A stretch of DNA of 64,000 nt, taken from contig CAYVVS010000001.1 in the NCBI GenBank assembly GCA_964454845.1, positions 100,691 to 164,690 on the forward strand. The letters are read 5' to 3'. Position numbers and translations under genes: made by a program. Origin of the DNA: GCA-016700035 sp964454845. GTDB taxonomy: Bacteria > Patescibacteriota > Saccharimonadia > CAILAD01 > GCA-016700035. Positions 24,877-32,794 of the stretch are shown piece by piece. The notes under the pieces were generated by a model, which did no database searches, was not told the origin of the DNA, and worked only from the letters and a program-made list of their open reading frames with translations. How positions within the stretch are numbered: position 1 is the first letter of the stretch; each line of letters starts with the position of its first letter.

Positions 24877-26098
24877 GCTTCTTGAGCGTTCTCATGTAAA
24901 TTTCTTCAAGCTTTGCTGCCTGTCTGTTAATGGTAAATTCAGAGGCCTTACTGTGTGCAGCATCTCCCATTCGCTTGCGTAAGCTTGGGTCATGAGCCAG
25001 TTTTAGTAGGGCTTCGCTAAATGCTTCGGGTTTTGGAGGGGCAAGTATACCGGAGACATTATTTTCGGCAACCAAGGAAATGTCGGGGTCGGAGTATACG
25101 AGGGGGACACGCATGTAGGCGGCTTCATTGAGAACGAGTGCTTGAGTGTCGGTCATAGATGGAAATGCAAAAATATCGGCGTAATTATAGCGCTCTAGTG
25201 CCTCTTTTCTTGGAAGGCCTCCAGTGGTGACGACGGCTCGACTAATGCCAAGTTCGCGAACTCGAGAGCGCATATGTGGGAGATATGGGCCTGGGCCCAC
25301 AACACATAGCCGAAGTGAGCTATCTTGCTTGTACGCAAGAGAAAACGCTTTTAAGAGTACATTCATATTCTTTTCTTTTGCTACTCGACCAACGTATAAG
25401 ATTGTTGTAGTTTTATCATCTTTTTGTTGTGTTGAGGTGCCATAGCGAGGGAATTCTTCAGGGTTCATCCCTGTTGGCAAGATACTAATCGGTTTTGTAA
25501 CCCCGTAGCTCACGAGTTTAGCTTGCATCTTTGACGAGGGAACAATGACTTCGTCAAAATGATCTACGGATGCCCGAATAAGATTTTGCACCATTGTCTG
25601 ATTCCATTGCTCGAAGGAGCGTTTTGGCCTTACTCCCTGTAGGGTTTCTGGCCAGGCTTTTGGTTGATTTACAAGTAAGGGGCCGATAAGTGAGGCGGTG
25701 AGAATGCCGGCCCACATACCGCGATACACTTTAGCGTACTCCTCGTAGTCGGTATGGTAGCTAAAGACGGATGGAATATTTCCCTCAAACATGAGGCGCA
25801 TGCCAGCAAGTCCGGTTTGCCCATTGGTGTGGAAGTGGTAGAGGTCGGCGTTAAGGTCTTTAATAATGCGGCCGTATTTTGGCGTGAGTATGCCGTCCCG
25901 TAAGCCTTTATGCCATACACTCGGGATTGAAGGTAGGCGAATGACGTCAGGATGGTCGTGTACTGGTACATCGCTGCCTGGGGCAACGATATAGACCCGG
26001 TGGCCTCGGTCGCGCAGGGCATTGGCAAAAAGATCAATGGCGGCAGTAACCCCGTTGAGTGATGGGGCATAAAAGTCTGTAAAAAATACGATTTTCAT
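24869..26098 (-). CDS. Glycosyltransferase family 4 (glycolipid type)
   Basis: A 409-residue GT-B enzyme. 'FFTDFYAPSLNGVTAAIDLFANALRDRGH' is the acceptor-side start typical of diglucosyl-diacylglycerol and mannosyl-lipid synthases. The donor side has 'ILYVGRVAKEKNMNVLLKAF' and 'FAFPSMTDTQALVLNEAAYMRVPLV'. It overlaps its neighbours by 4 and 8 nt, indicating one transcript with both. Confidence 0.9.
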   Translation of the reverse strand: MKIVFFTDFYAPSLNGVTAAIDLFANALRDRGHRVYIVAPGSDVPVHDHPDVIRLPSIPSVWHKGLRDGILTPKYGRIIKDLNADLYHFHTNGQTGLAGMRLMFEGNIPSVFSYHTDYEEYAKVYRGMWAGILTASLIGPLLVNQPKAWPETLQGVRPKRSFEQWNQTMVQNLIRASVDHFDEVIVPSSKMQAKLVSYGVTKPISILPTGMNPEEFPRYGTSTQQKDDKTTTILYVGRVAKEKNMNVLLKAFSLAYKQDSSLRLCVVGPGPYLPHMRSRVRELGISRAVVTTGGLPRKEALERYNYADIFAFPSMTDTQALVLNEAAYMRVPLVYSDPDISLVAENNVSGILAPPKPEAFSEALLKLAHDPSLRKRMGDAAHSKASEFTINRQAAKLEEIYMRTLKKHG

Positions 26099-27117
26099 GA
26101 GTAGTCACCAACAAGGCTTTTGTAGAGAGTTTCGTAGCGGTGCACAAGCGTCTTTGAGGCATACCGTAGGGATAGCTCTTCTGATAATTTTTGTTGTTTT
26201 TTATACATCGTAGGCTTTGTGACGAGGTCTACTATGTGGGAAGCAAACTCTTTATTCGTTTTTCCCTGCAAATAGGTGCCGGCGAAAATATCCTTGTACA
26301 CAGGGATATCTCGCAAGATTACCGGCAAGCCACAGGCGGCAGCTTCAACTACCACGAGACCAAAAGTTTCTTGGTAGGAGGGTAGCCAGAATACGTCTGC
26401 AAGGTGATACAGTTTGCGGGCTGTTTCAAGCTCTACAACCCCTGTAAATGTTACGTTTTCTGGGGCTGAGGCCATCATCTGCTCCATGTCGGCAGTTTTG
26501 TCGGCGAATTTGCCAAATGGGATGCCGCCAATCCAGAGAAAGTGGTAGTCGGTAAGTTGCTCGGCAACTAGGCGCCAATCAGCTACACCTTTGCGGGGCT
26601 GTACTTGGCCGCTACAGACGACCACTGGCTTATCGGCGGGTACATTGAAGTGACGACGCAGGGCTGAGAGCTCATGTTCGGCGGGACGCTTAAAGTGGGA
26701 TAGCTCTACCATATTGGGAATGACGCTCATCGGTTTGTGAATGCCAAGTTCTCTTAGCTCCATCTCGGTATTGGGGCTCACGCAGATGATATGGTCGGCC
26801 TGATTGTATACAAACTTGAGATACCAACGCGCAAACGGAGCCCACAACTTAGCGGCCCTGAGGCTACCGATAAAAGATCCAGGCGTCACGTGGGCATTAA
26901 TAACTCGTCCGTGGGTGGCCTGGCGGAATTTGCGCCAACCATATGGGCCGACAGTATGCACGTGCACAATATCGGTTGGCCGCTTAGAGTTAATTTTTAC
27001 TGTGTAATCTGTATAGCTCTTGAGGGCATTTACATGCTCCTCGAAGGCCGTGTGAACACCGTGCCCGCGAACAGTAAATACGCTCTCGCTAACGACATTC
27101 ACGCTAAGTTGTTTCAT
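26095..27117 (-). CDS. Glycosyltransferase family 4 (monoglycosyl-diacylglycerol synthase-like)
   Basis: A 340-residue GT4 enzyme with 'TVRGHGVHTAFEEHVNAL' near the N-terminus, resembling alpha-monoglucosyldiacylglycerol synthases, then 'SGQVQPRKGVADW' and the 'QETFGLVVVEAAACGLPVIL' donor motif. It is the first gene of the three-gene glycosyltransferase operon (26095-27117, 24869-26098, 23731-24876). The substrate assignment rests on resemblance and context. Confidence 0.87.
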   Translation of the reverse strand: MKQLSVNVVSESVFTVRGHGVHTAFEEHVNALKSYTDYTVKINSKRPTDIVHVHTVGPYGWRKFRQATHGRVINAHVTPGSFIGSLRAAKLWAPFARWYLKFVYNQADHIICVSPNTEMELRELGIHKPMSVIPNMVELSHFKRPAEHELSALRRHFNVPADKPVVVCSGQVQPRKGVADWRLVAEQLTDYHFLWIGGIPFGKFADKTADMEQMMASAPENVTFTGVVELETARKLYHLADVFWLPSYQETFGLVVVEAAACGLPVILRDIPVYKDIFAGTYLQGKTNKEFASHIVDLVTKPTMYKKQQKLSEELSLRYASKTLVHRYETLYKSLVGDYS

Positions 27118-27195
27118 ACCTTAAATCCTACCATATTTCTCCAGAAAGCTTGAGAATTTACGCCTTGCCAGTAAAATGGTATAATACATGTTCTT

Positions 27196-27598
27196 GGGGC
27201 TGACTATTAGCTTCGACAGAGTGATCATTGACAAGCATAACTTGCAGGCCGGGTTGAGATGAACGTTATCCGTCTCAAACCAATAAGTGTAAACTCACTT
27301 GCAAGCAAGGTACGCAGTGCTTTTTCAGCACCCGCTCTTGCACCAGCTTTCGCCTAAACCCGAAAGCCACCCAGTAAGCTTACGCCAACTGTAGCTTCGT
27401 CGGGTGTCATACCTTTGTTGGCTGCCCATGATGTGTTCTGCGTCCGCAGCATGGTAAGTTACCAGATTGCAGGAAAGGCTCGGGGATTGGTTCGCTTGTT
27501 CTCCCGTCGTCTTTCTCAAAACACGTAAGCGAACTAAGCTTGTAGACAGTATGCGAGTCACACACTGGACGAGGGTGCGATTCCCTCCAGCTCCACCA
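27196..27598 (+). ncRNA. ssrA: tmRNA
   Basis: The 5' end GGGGCTGACTATTAGCTTCGACA and the 3' tRNA-like end with 'GGTGCGATTCCCTCCAGCTCCACCA' pair as GGGGCTG/CAGCTCC with A discriminator and encoded CCA. The tag frame runs from GCA 27301 to TAA 27355-27357 and encodes the 18-residue peptide ASKVRSAFSAPALAPAFA. TATAAT (27180-27185) with TTTACG 16 nt upstream is its promoter. Its partner smpB is also in the window (51196-51651). Together they rescue stalled ribosomes. Confidence 0.96.
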
Positions 27599-27705
27599 TA
27601 AATGGATCAGCGATTTTTCGTTGGTCTTTTTATTTTGGTCAAAATTTATTGATATGCCTCTTTGAGGGAAACCAGATATACTTAAAGGTGACAAAGGAGG
27701 TGACT

Positions 27706-28509
27706 ATGACAATGCCAATTGATCTCGTACTGGTTAGGCACGGACAGTCTGAACAGAACAAGGCTTTAAAAGCAGTGAGGAGCGGCAATCAGTCGCTTAT
27801 TACTCACGGATTTTTACATACTCCAGATTCTCAATTTCGTTTGAGTGGGCTTGGTAGAGAACAGGCTAAGATAACCGGCAAATGGTTACAGGAGAAAGGA
27901 TTGGGGTTTTTTGATCGGCGCTACGTTTCAGACTATGTCCGTGCAAAAGAAACAGCCGCACTCCTAGATTTGGAGGGTCCAAATTGGTACGTTGAACCTA
28001 CTTTACGCGAGCGTGAATGGGGTGTGCTTGATTCGTTGAGCTGGGAAGAGCGTGAAGAAAAGATGATTATTGAATCTCGCAAAAAGGAAACGGATCCATT
28101 CTATTGGGTTCCACCCAACGGCGAATCCATTGCTCAGATGACGGTGCGTCTGCGAGGGCTTCTCGATACACTCCACCGCGAATGTAGCGATAAGCGGGTG
28201 ATTGTTGTGTGCCATGGAGAAGTTATGTGGGGCATGCGTTTTATGCTTGAGAGGATGTCTACTACAAAATGGATACAGTTAGAGCGGTCAAAAGAGCCTG
28301 GAGTAAAAATTTACAACTGCCAAGTGCTGCATTATACGCGTCGCAATCCGAGTAACGGGGAACTTTCGGCTCATCTAGATTGGTTTCGTTCGGACTGCCC
28401 TCAGCAGCCAGAGAATTGTGGTCCTGGATGGCAGCAAGTTGAGCGGGAGACATTTACCAATGAAGAGCTTCTGAAGCAGGCCGAGCAAGCCCCACAACTT
28501 TTTGAATAA
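27706..28509 (+). CDS. Histidine phosphatase (phosphoglycerate mutase-like) family protein
   Basis: A 267-residue protein. The catalytic motif 'LVLVRHGQSEQNK' is at the N-terminus, the second region 'SDYVRAKETAAL' and 'EREWGVLD' are in place, and the second histidine is in 'VVCHGEVMWG'. Length and extra C-terminal part (about 60 residues, Cys- and Pro-rich) exceed a simple phosphatase. ATG 27706 has a very strong Shine-Dalgarno AAAGGAGGTGA, and TATACT (27677-27682) is the likely -10. Substrate unknown. Confidence 0.87.
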   Translation: MTMPIDLVLVRHGQSEQNKALKAVRSGNQSLITHGFLHTPDSQFRLSGLGREQAKITGKWLQEKGLGFFDRRYVSDYVRAKETAALLDLEGPNWYVEPTLREREWGVLDSLSWEEREEKMIIESRKKETDPFYWVPPNGESIAQMTVRLRGLLDTLHRECSDKRVIVVCHGEVMWGMRFMLERMSTTKWIQLERSKEPGVKIYNCQVLHYTRRNPSNGELSAHLDWFRSDCPQQPENCGPGWQQVERETFTNEELLKQAEQAPQLFE

Positions 28510-28588
28510 TTTATGTTGGCTATGTTTGACTCTTGGTTACAACCGGTAAATACTGGGAGGGTTATTGCACCTTGTCCTAGGAGTAACT

Positions 28589-28987
28589 ATGGAGCAGGCG
28601 ACCCTTACGGAGCCAGCAACACTCATAGTCGAACCTGACTTCACTAGGGATAGCGGCTGGAGGCTGACGTTTTCCAAGTCGCTATTGAACGCGGGCGAAT
28701 GGACCGCACGCCGAGCAAGAAAGTTGAGTGACTGTGAAGTCCAAGAGATGGCGCGTGGCAAGTATTTCACCTACGATGGTGGCTTGATACTGCGCGCATT
28801 CCTGAATGAAGGGCGTCGTATCGAGGTGTTGGTTGATCCCGACGCGCCCAACATGTTGTTGATCGAGCCGGCTGAAGAGATGGATAGTATCAGTCTTGAG
28901 ATCAGTTTCCGTTGCTGCATCAGTATGATTTCTGATGCTTTTAAGTTTGAGCGCCTGCTTGAAGTTGATGTACGCTATATCGAGTAG
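28589..28987 (+). CDS. Unrecognised small protein A of an orphan cluster
   Basis: A 132-residue protein with no family I recognise. It is predicted soluble, alpha/beta, and acidic. The layout (a tryptophan after a glycine near residue 24, then 'LILRAFLNEGRRIEVLVDPDAPN', then 'EISFRCCISMISDAF') is loosely mirrored in the protein at 29119-29481 ('LIVAALGTFHG', 'HFNPEQPRAVEFEAP', 'ESRFRQCIDLL'), suggesting divergent paralogs. ATG 28589 has TAGGAG 7 nt upstream; a TTG at 28565 is a poorer start. A terminator follows at 29008. Confidence 0.68.
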   Translation: MEQATLTEPATLIVEPDFTRDSGWRLTFSKSLLNAGEWTARRARKLSDCEVQEMARGKYFTYDGGLILRAFLNEGRRIEVLVDPDAPNMLLIEPAEEMDSISLEISFRCCISMISDAFKFERLLEVDVRYIE

Positions 28988-29007
28988 GTGGCTGGTTGAG
29001 CTTGTAA

Positions 29008-29036
29008 ACAGTCCGATTCATATCGGGCTGTTTTTA
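29008..29036 (+). terminator. Intrinsic terminator
   Basis: ACAGTCCGAT pairs with ATCGGGCTGT (10 bp with one G-U) around a TCAT loop, followed by TTTTATT. It ends the transcript of the orphan gene at 28589. Confidence 0.85.
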
Positions 29037-29118
29037 TTGCGTAAAGCTGCTTAAGGTTGTAAAAACATCAACATAATTGTATAAATATACTGTTTCGCAC
29101 CTCGAAGAAAGTAGAATA

Positions 29119-29481
29119 ATGAGCTGCATTACCCTCGATATCTGGAAGAATTATAAAGGTACCGGCAGGTGGCTCTTGGCTTGCTCGGAGGAGCTCTTTA
29201 TGCCGGAACTCGTAACTTCAACAAGCTATAAGGCTGAAGAGTTAGGTAGCCTTGAAGCAGGCTTGTTTCCTGTTGGGAGACTGATTGTTGCTGCTTTGGG
29301 CACTTTTCATGGGGTGACGACACACTTCAATCCGGAGCAGCCTCGCGCAGTTGAGTTTGAGGCACCCTCGGGCGTAGAGCCAGCAATCGTCGAGAGTAGG
29401 TTTCGTCAGTGTATTGATTTGCTCACCGTCTCAATCGCTATGGAGACCGGCAATACTCTATTCGGAAGTTACCGAGACTGA
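29119..29481 (+). CDS. Unrecognised small protein B of an orphan cluster
   Basis: A 120-residue protein that looks like a distant paralog of the product of 28589-28987; see that entry for the shared pattern. No known family, no membrane segment, no signal peptide. ATG 29119 lies after a purine-rich stretch GAAGAAAGTAG; TATACT (about 29084-29089) is a likely -10 box, giving a leader of about 25 nt. A gene with two CxxC-like cysteines follows 9 nt later, probably on the same transcript. Confidence 0.62.
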   Translation: MSCITLDIWKNYKGTGRWLLACSEELFMPELVTSTSYKAEELGSLEAGLFPVGRLIVAALGTFHGVTTHFNPEQPRAVEFEAPSGVEPAIVESRFRQCIDLLTVSIAMETGNTLFGSYRD

Positions 29482-29490
29482 GAGGAATTT

Positions 29491-29766
29491 ATGCCACAAT
29501 ATCCAATCCTCGATGAATGTACGCGTCATGAGAATGGTGAGCTCACCCATAACACGTGTGGGACCAAGATCATGACTGCTACCGTGCGCCATCCTGTGCA
29601 CGATGGGCCACTCCCTCTTTCTGGGAGTGGCGAAGTAGATATCGAGCTGGTGCCGTACTGCCCGGCGTGTGAAGAGCGGCCAAGCGAACAGGGTGCGTCA
29701 GTCCGGCAGCGTCAGGTAGATGCCAACGAGGCAGCCATTCTGCGGAACATGCGCGAACAGCGCTAG
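29491..29766 (+). CDS. Unrecognised 91-residue protein with cysteine pairs
   Basis: A small polar protein with C9, C23 and a 'YCPACEERP' CxxC, possibly a small zinc-binding protein. The start ATG 29491 has GAGAGGA 6-7 nt upstream and lies 9 nt after the stop of the previous gene. It is followed by its own terminator. No family is recognised, and no function is proposed. Confidence 0.6.
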   Translation: MPQYPILDECTRHENGELTHNTCGTKIMTATVRHPVHDGPLPLSGSGEVDIELVPYCPACEERPSEQGASVRQRQVDANEAAILRNMREQR

Positions 29767-29775
29767 CCCTTACGG

Positions 29776-29803
29776 GTAGTCCTATTGGACTGCCTGTTTT
29801 TTA
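29776..29803 (+). terminator. Intrinsic terminator
   Basis: GGTAGTCC pairs with GGACTGCC around a TATT loop, followed by TGTTTTTT. It ends the two-gene orphan transcript (29119-29766). Confidence 0.85.
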
Positions 29804-29913
29804 TTCGAGAACCTAAACTCGACTTTACTAGACGAAAATCCCCCTCTGGTACAAGCTTATGGTGGACGCAGCGCGCATAGTCCTCTCATAATCAGTAACA
29901 GGAGAGAAGACGA

Positions 29914-30624
29914 ATGAGTTTAGATATTACGATTCATAGTGCTCAGACGAGCATCTTGCGGGAGCTACTATTTCACCCGCAGGCAAATTATGCGGCGCTA
30001 CAAAAGCCTACTGGGCTGACGAGTGATCATTTTAATTTTCATATTTCACGGTTGGTTGAACTGGGGCTGGTTAAAAAGACCGCTCGTGGCATGTATTCAC
30101 TTACTATCAGGGGAAAAGAGTACGCTAACCGTTTAGATACGGATAATAATACGGTAGAACGACAGCCAAAGACAGCGGTTTTACTCGCGATTGAGCGCGA
30201 AGTGGATGGCGAGCGCCAATGGGTGTTTCAGCAGCGGTTAAAGAACCCGTACTTTGGTTTCTGGGGCTTGCCGAGCGGTAAGATTCGCTGGGGCGAGACA
30301 GTGGTGCAGACTGCTGAGCGAGAAAGCCTGGAAGAAACTGGCTTGAGTGCGGATTGGCGGGTGGCTGGTGTGTATCACGAGATAGTCGTACAGAAAGAAA
30401 CGGGCGAGATGCTAGAGGACAAAATATTTTTTGTAGTGCATGGATTGAATCCAAAAGGTAAGCTACAAGAGGATTTTGAAGGTGGTCACAATGAGTGGCT
30501 AGTGCGAGAAACGGCTAACGGACAAGAGAAGATATTTGATAGTTTTAATATCGAGCTTGATATGGTGGATAGTGGTGAATGGCTGATAGAGCGGACAACG
30601 AGCTATAGCGAGGATGTATTTTAA
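29914..30624 (+). CDS. HTH-NUDIX hydrolase
   Basis: A 236-residue protein. The N-terminal about 75 residues form a winged helix ('LRELLFHPQANYAALQ', 'FNFHISRLVELGLVKKT'). A NUDIX domain follows with the box 'GKIRWGETVVQTAERESLEETGL', matching GX5EX7REUXEEXGU. This could be a ligand-sensing transcription factor (as in NrtR) or a hydrolase of a nucleoside diphosphate derivative. The Nudix box is intact, so catalysis is possible. ATG 29914 has AGGAGA about 8 nt upstream and a CATAAT -10-like box before that. Confidence 0.87.
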   Translation: MSLDITIHSAQTSILRELLFHPQANYAALQKPTGLTSDHFNFHISRLVELGLVKKTARGMYSLTIRGKEYANRLDTDNNTVERQPKTAVLLAIEREVDGERQWVFQQRLKNPYFGFWGLPSGKIRWGETVVQTAERESLEETGLSADWRVAGVYHEIVVQKETGEMLEDKIFFVVHGLNPKGKLQEDFEGGHNEWLVRETANGQEKIFDSFNIELDMVDSGEWLIERTTSYSEDVF

Positions 30625-30702
30625 GCTTGCATTCCAGTTAAGAGGGGCTACAATAACACAATGTAGTTTTGTACCTAGACCCTTATCCTGATTGGATATT
30701 CA

Positions 30703-31026
30703 ATGATCCTCACTATTATTGGCTTTTTGCTGATAGCAATCTCAGCTACTTACGCGATTGCAGCGTATGCTGTCTTGGAGGAGAAGCCTCCTCCGGCGGA
30801 GAAACTGGCGGAGAAATTGCGAATTAGTTTGGCTGTGGCATGCGTTGTTCTGGTTGTGGGTCTGATTTTTCTCAGAAGTCTTCCCATGGCTCTTGCAACG
30901 ATTGGCACTCTGTTATTGGTGCTGCCATTGCGGTGGAAATACAGTGTCACCTTGTTCATCGCGGTGACACTGATGGGGCTCTCAATCGTAATCCAATATA
31001 GCTGGGTTCTTCAGCCCTCCTCCTAG
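30703..31026 (+). CDS. Small polytopic membrane protein, unrecognised
   Basis: A 107-residue protein with about four hydrophobic segments (residues about 1-24, 42-60, 62-78, 82-101) and a proline/glutamate-rich loop 'EEKPPPAEK'. No family recognised. The ATG at 30703 has no obvious Shine-Dalgarno. Its stop codon lies inside a GC-rich hairpin shared with the convergent subtilisin gene. Confidence 0.6.
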   Translation: MILTIIGFLLIAISATYAIAAYAVLEEKPPPAEKLAEKLRISLAVACVVLVVGLIFLRSLPMALATIGTLLLVLPLRWKYSVTLFIAVTLMGLSIVIQYSWVLQPSS

Positions 31027-31038
31027 TTGAGGAGGGCT
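31013..31038. terminator. Hairpin between convergent genes
   Basis: AGCCCTCCTC and GAGGAGGGCT form a perfect 10-bp stem with a 6-nt loop. The stop codons of both the plus-strand membrane gene and the minus-strand subtilisin gene fall inside or at its edge. Little T-run follows on either strand, so it may be an inefficient terminator or a 3' stability hairpin. Confidence 0.6.
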
Positions 31039-32794
31039 AATTCGTAACTACGACAGTTTTTTCACTGGACATACTTTGTATGCCCATATTGGTAGTGATG
31101 TAGTTTTGGAGTATCCAGGTTCCTACGGTCAGGCCAGCAGTCGCAATATCTTGCTGCAGGCTTCGTGTGCCGCTTGGAGCGAGTCCGGTAGAAATACTAA
31201 CCATTTGATTAGTAGAAATATTTATAGCACGTGTTGTGCATATTACATCAATAAGTACAGATGAACATGTGGAGTTAAATTTATCATATTCATAACCTGT
31301 GAGCTCTGTATCGAGTTCAGTAAGGGATATGCGCGAGGCAGTGAGCGGTGAGCCGATAGTCGATGTAGCAGATACATCATTAAGGGTTGCATAAGTATTT
31401 AGAAGGCCATATCCATAGAGACTGGTGAAGTTTGCATTGTTCATGGACGCAAGTTTAGTTGTAGTTCCGGTTAGGGCAGCGCTGACTTGAGCGGGGGTGA
31501 GTGTAGGATTTTGCGAAAGCAGCAGTGCTGCGGCACCAGCAACCAGCGGACTAGAGAATGATGTCCCACTTAGGCCACAAGCATTGAGGCCTGTTTGTGC
31601 AGAGTTCGTCCAGACAGTTGAGCACAGCCCAGAACCAGGAGCTACTAGGTCCAAATTACTCCCATAGTTAGAAAAATTAGCAAGCGAATTATTGGAGTTC
31701 GTGGCGCCGACTGCAATTACACTTGGGTAGCGAGCTGGGTAGGAAATACAGTTACAGCCATCGTTTCCAGATGCGGCCACCACGACCACATCATTTTGTG
31801 TTGCGTAATCTATTTGTTCGGACACCAAAGGATCATCTGCTGCTGCACCTAAGCTCATATTAATAATGTCGGTACCATGATCTACTGCGTAACGTATGCC
31901 AAGTGCTACAGATATTGTGTAGCCATCTCCGTAATCATCAAGAGCTTGAATAGGGAGAATTTTTGCGCCCCAGCTCATGCCTGCTCCACCTGAGCCATTA
32001 TTGGCTTGCGCTGCTATCAGGCTGGAAACAGCAGTGCCATGATAGGCTCCGCTTGCATTTGGGGCGGTTTGTCCCGCACTTACATCGTTTGTATCACCGC
32101 TAAAATTCCAACCAAGGTAGTTATCTGTATATCCATCATTGTCATCGTCGATATTATTACAACGTTTATTTACAGATAGGGAGCGACTTGTACAGTTAGG
32201 AGCTGGGCCTTCATTGGTGGTCGCACCAACTTCTTCGCTGTTTTCAGCCCACTTACTTGCTAGGTCTGTGACTTGCACGCCAAAGCCAGTATCTATTACA
32301 GCTACTTTCACGGAGGAATTACCAGGTTGATGGTTCCAAGCTGGAAGAGTATTTGTATTTGTGAAGTGCCACTGATTAGTAGTGAGAGGGTCGGTTGGTG
32401 TCAGAAAAGCCGAGTAGCGCTGGTTAATAAATGTTCTTACTCCCGAAGAGGCAATGATATTTTGAGCGCGTACACCGTATACGCCTAGGGCTTCGATCGG
32501 TGTTAGGTCTGACTCAGATAGTGCGTTTTGGGCTATAAACCTTTGTTTTGCGGCCTCACTTTCGAAACGAACTAGCTGTGGTAGCTGCTTTTCGTCTTTT
32601 TTTGCAAGCGGTTCAGCGAGTTTTGGGTTAGTGGAGTTTTTTGGCGATTGAGTGGCTTGGGTTGTAGGTGTGCTAGAAGTATCTTGTCGGGACTGATGTT
32701 GGGGAGCCTGGGTGGGGGCAGCGAGAGCCGCCATTGATAGACACAATATGGTTACGTATATGAGGCTTCGCTGAATTTTATTTGGCTGGCTCAT
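31037..32794 (-). CDS. Secreted subtilisin-like serine protease (S8)
   Basis: A 585-residue protease. A hydrophobic signal segment lies at residues about 10-27 ('LIYVTILCLSMAALAAP'), followed by a Gln/Thr/Ser-rich linker and a pro-region. The catalytic triad is complete: D168 ('VAVIDTGFG'), H252 ('GAYHGTAVSS') and S412 ('GTSFSSPLVAG'). An acidic 'NNIDDDNDGYTDN' loop (about 213-225) looks calcium-binding. A C-terminal beta domain follows. Its ATG overlaps the stop of the giant NHL protein by 4 nt, so the two are co-transcribed. It may mature or shed surface proteins of this island. Confidence 0.93.
   Translation of the reverse strand: MSQPNKIQRSLIYVTILCLSMAALAAPTQAPQHQSRQDTSSTPTTQATQSPKNSTNPKLAEPLAKKDEKQLPQLVRFESEAAKQRFIAQNALSESDLTPIEALGVYGVRAQNIIASSGVRTFINQRYSAFLTPTDPLTTNQWHFTNTNTLPAWNHQPGNSSVKVAVIDTGFGVQVTDLASKWAENSEEVGATTNEGPAPNCTSRSLSVNKRCNNIDDDNDGYTDNYLGWNFSGDTNDVSAGQTAPNASGAYHGTAVSSLIAAQANNGSGGAGMSWGAKILPIQALDDYGDGYTISVALGIRYAVDHGTDIINMSLGAAADDPLVSEQIDYATQNDVVVVAASGNDGCNCISYPARYPSVIAVGATNSNNSLANFSNYGSNLDLVAPGSGLCSTVWTNSAQTGLNACGLSGTSFSSPLVAGAAALLLSQNPTLTPAQVSAALTGTTTKLASMNNANFTSLYGYGLLNTYATLNDVSATSTIGSPLTASRISLTELDTELTGYEYDKFNSTCSSVLIDVICTTRAINISTNQMVSISTGLAPSGTRSLQQDIATAGLTVGTWILQNYITTNMGIQSMSSEKTVVVTN

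Noticed and set aside
27325..27694. Short minus-strand ORFs
   Set aside because: They are antisense to tmRNA.
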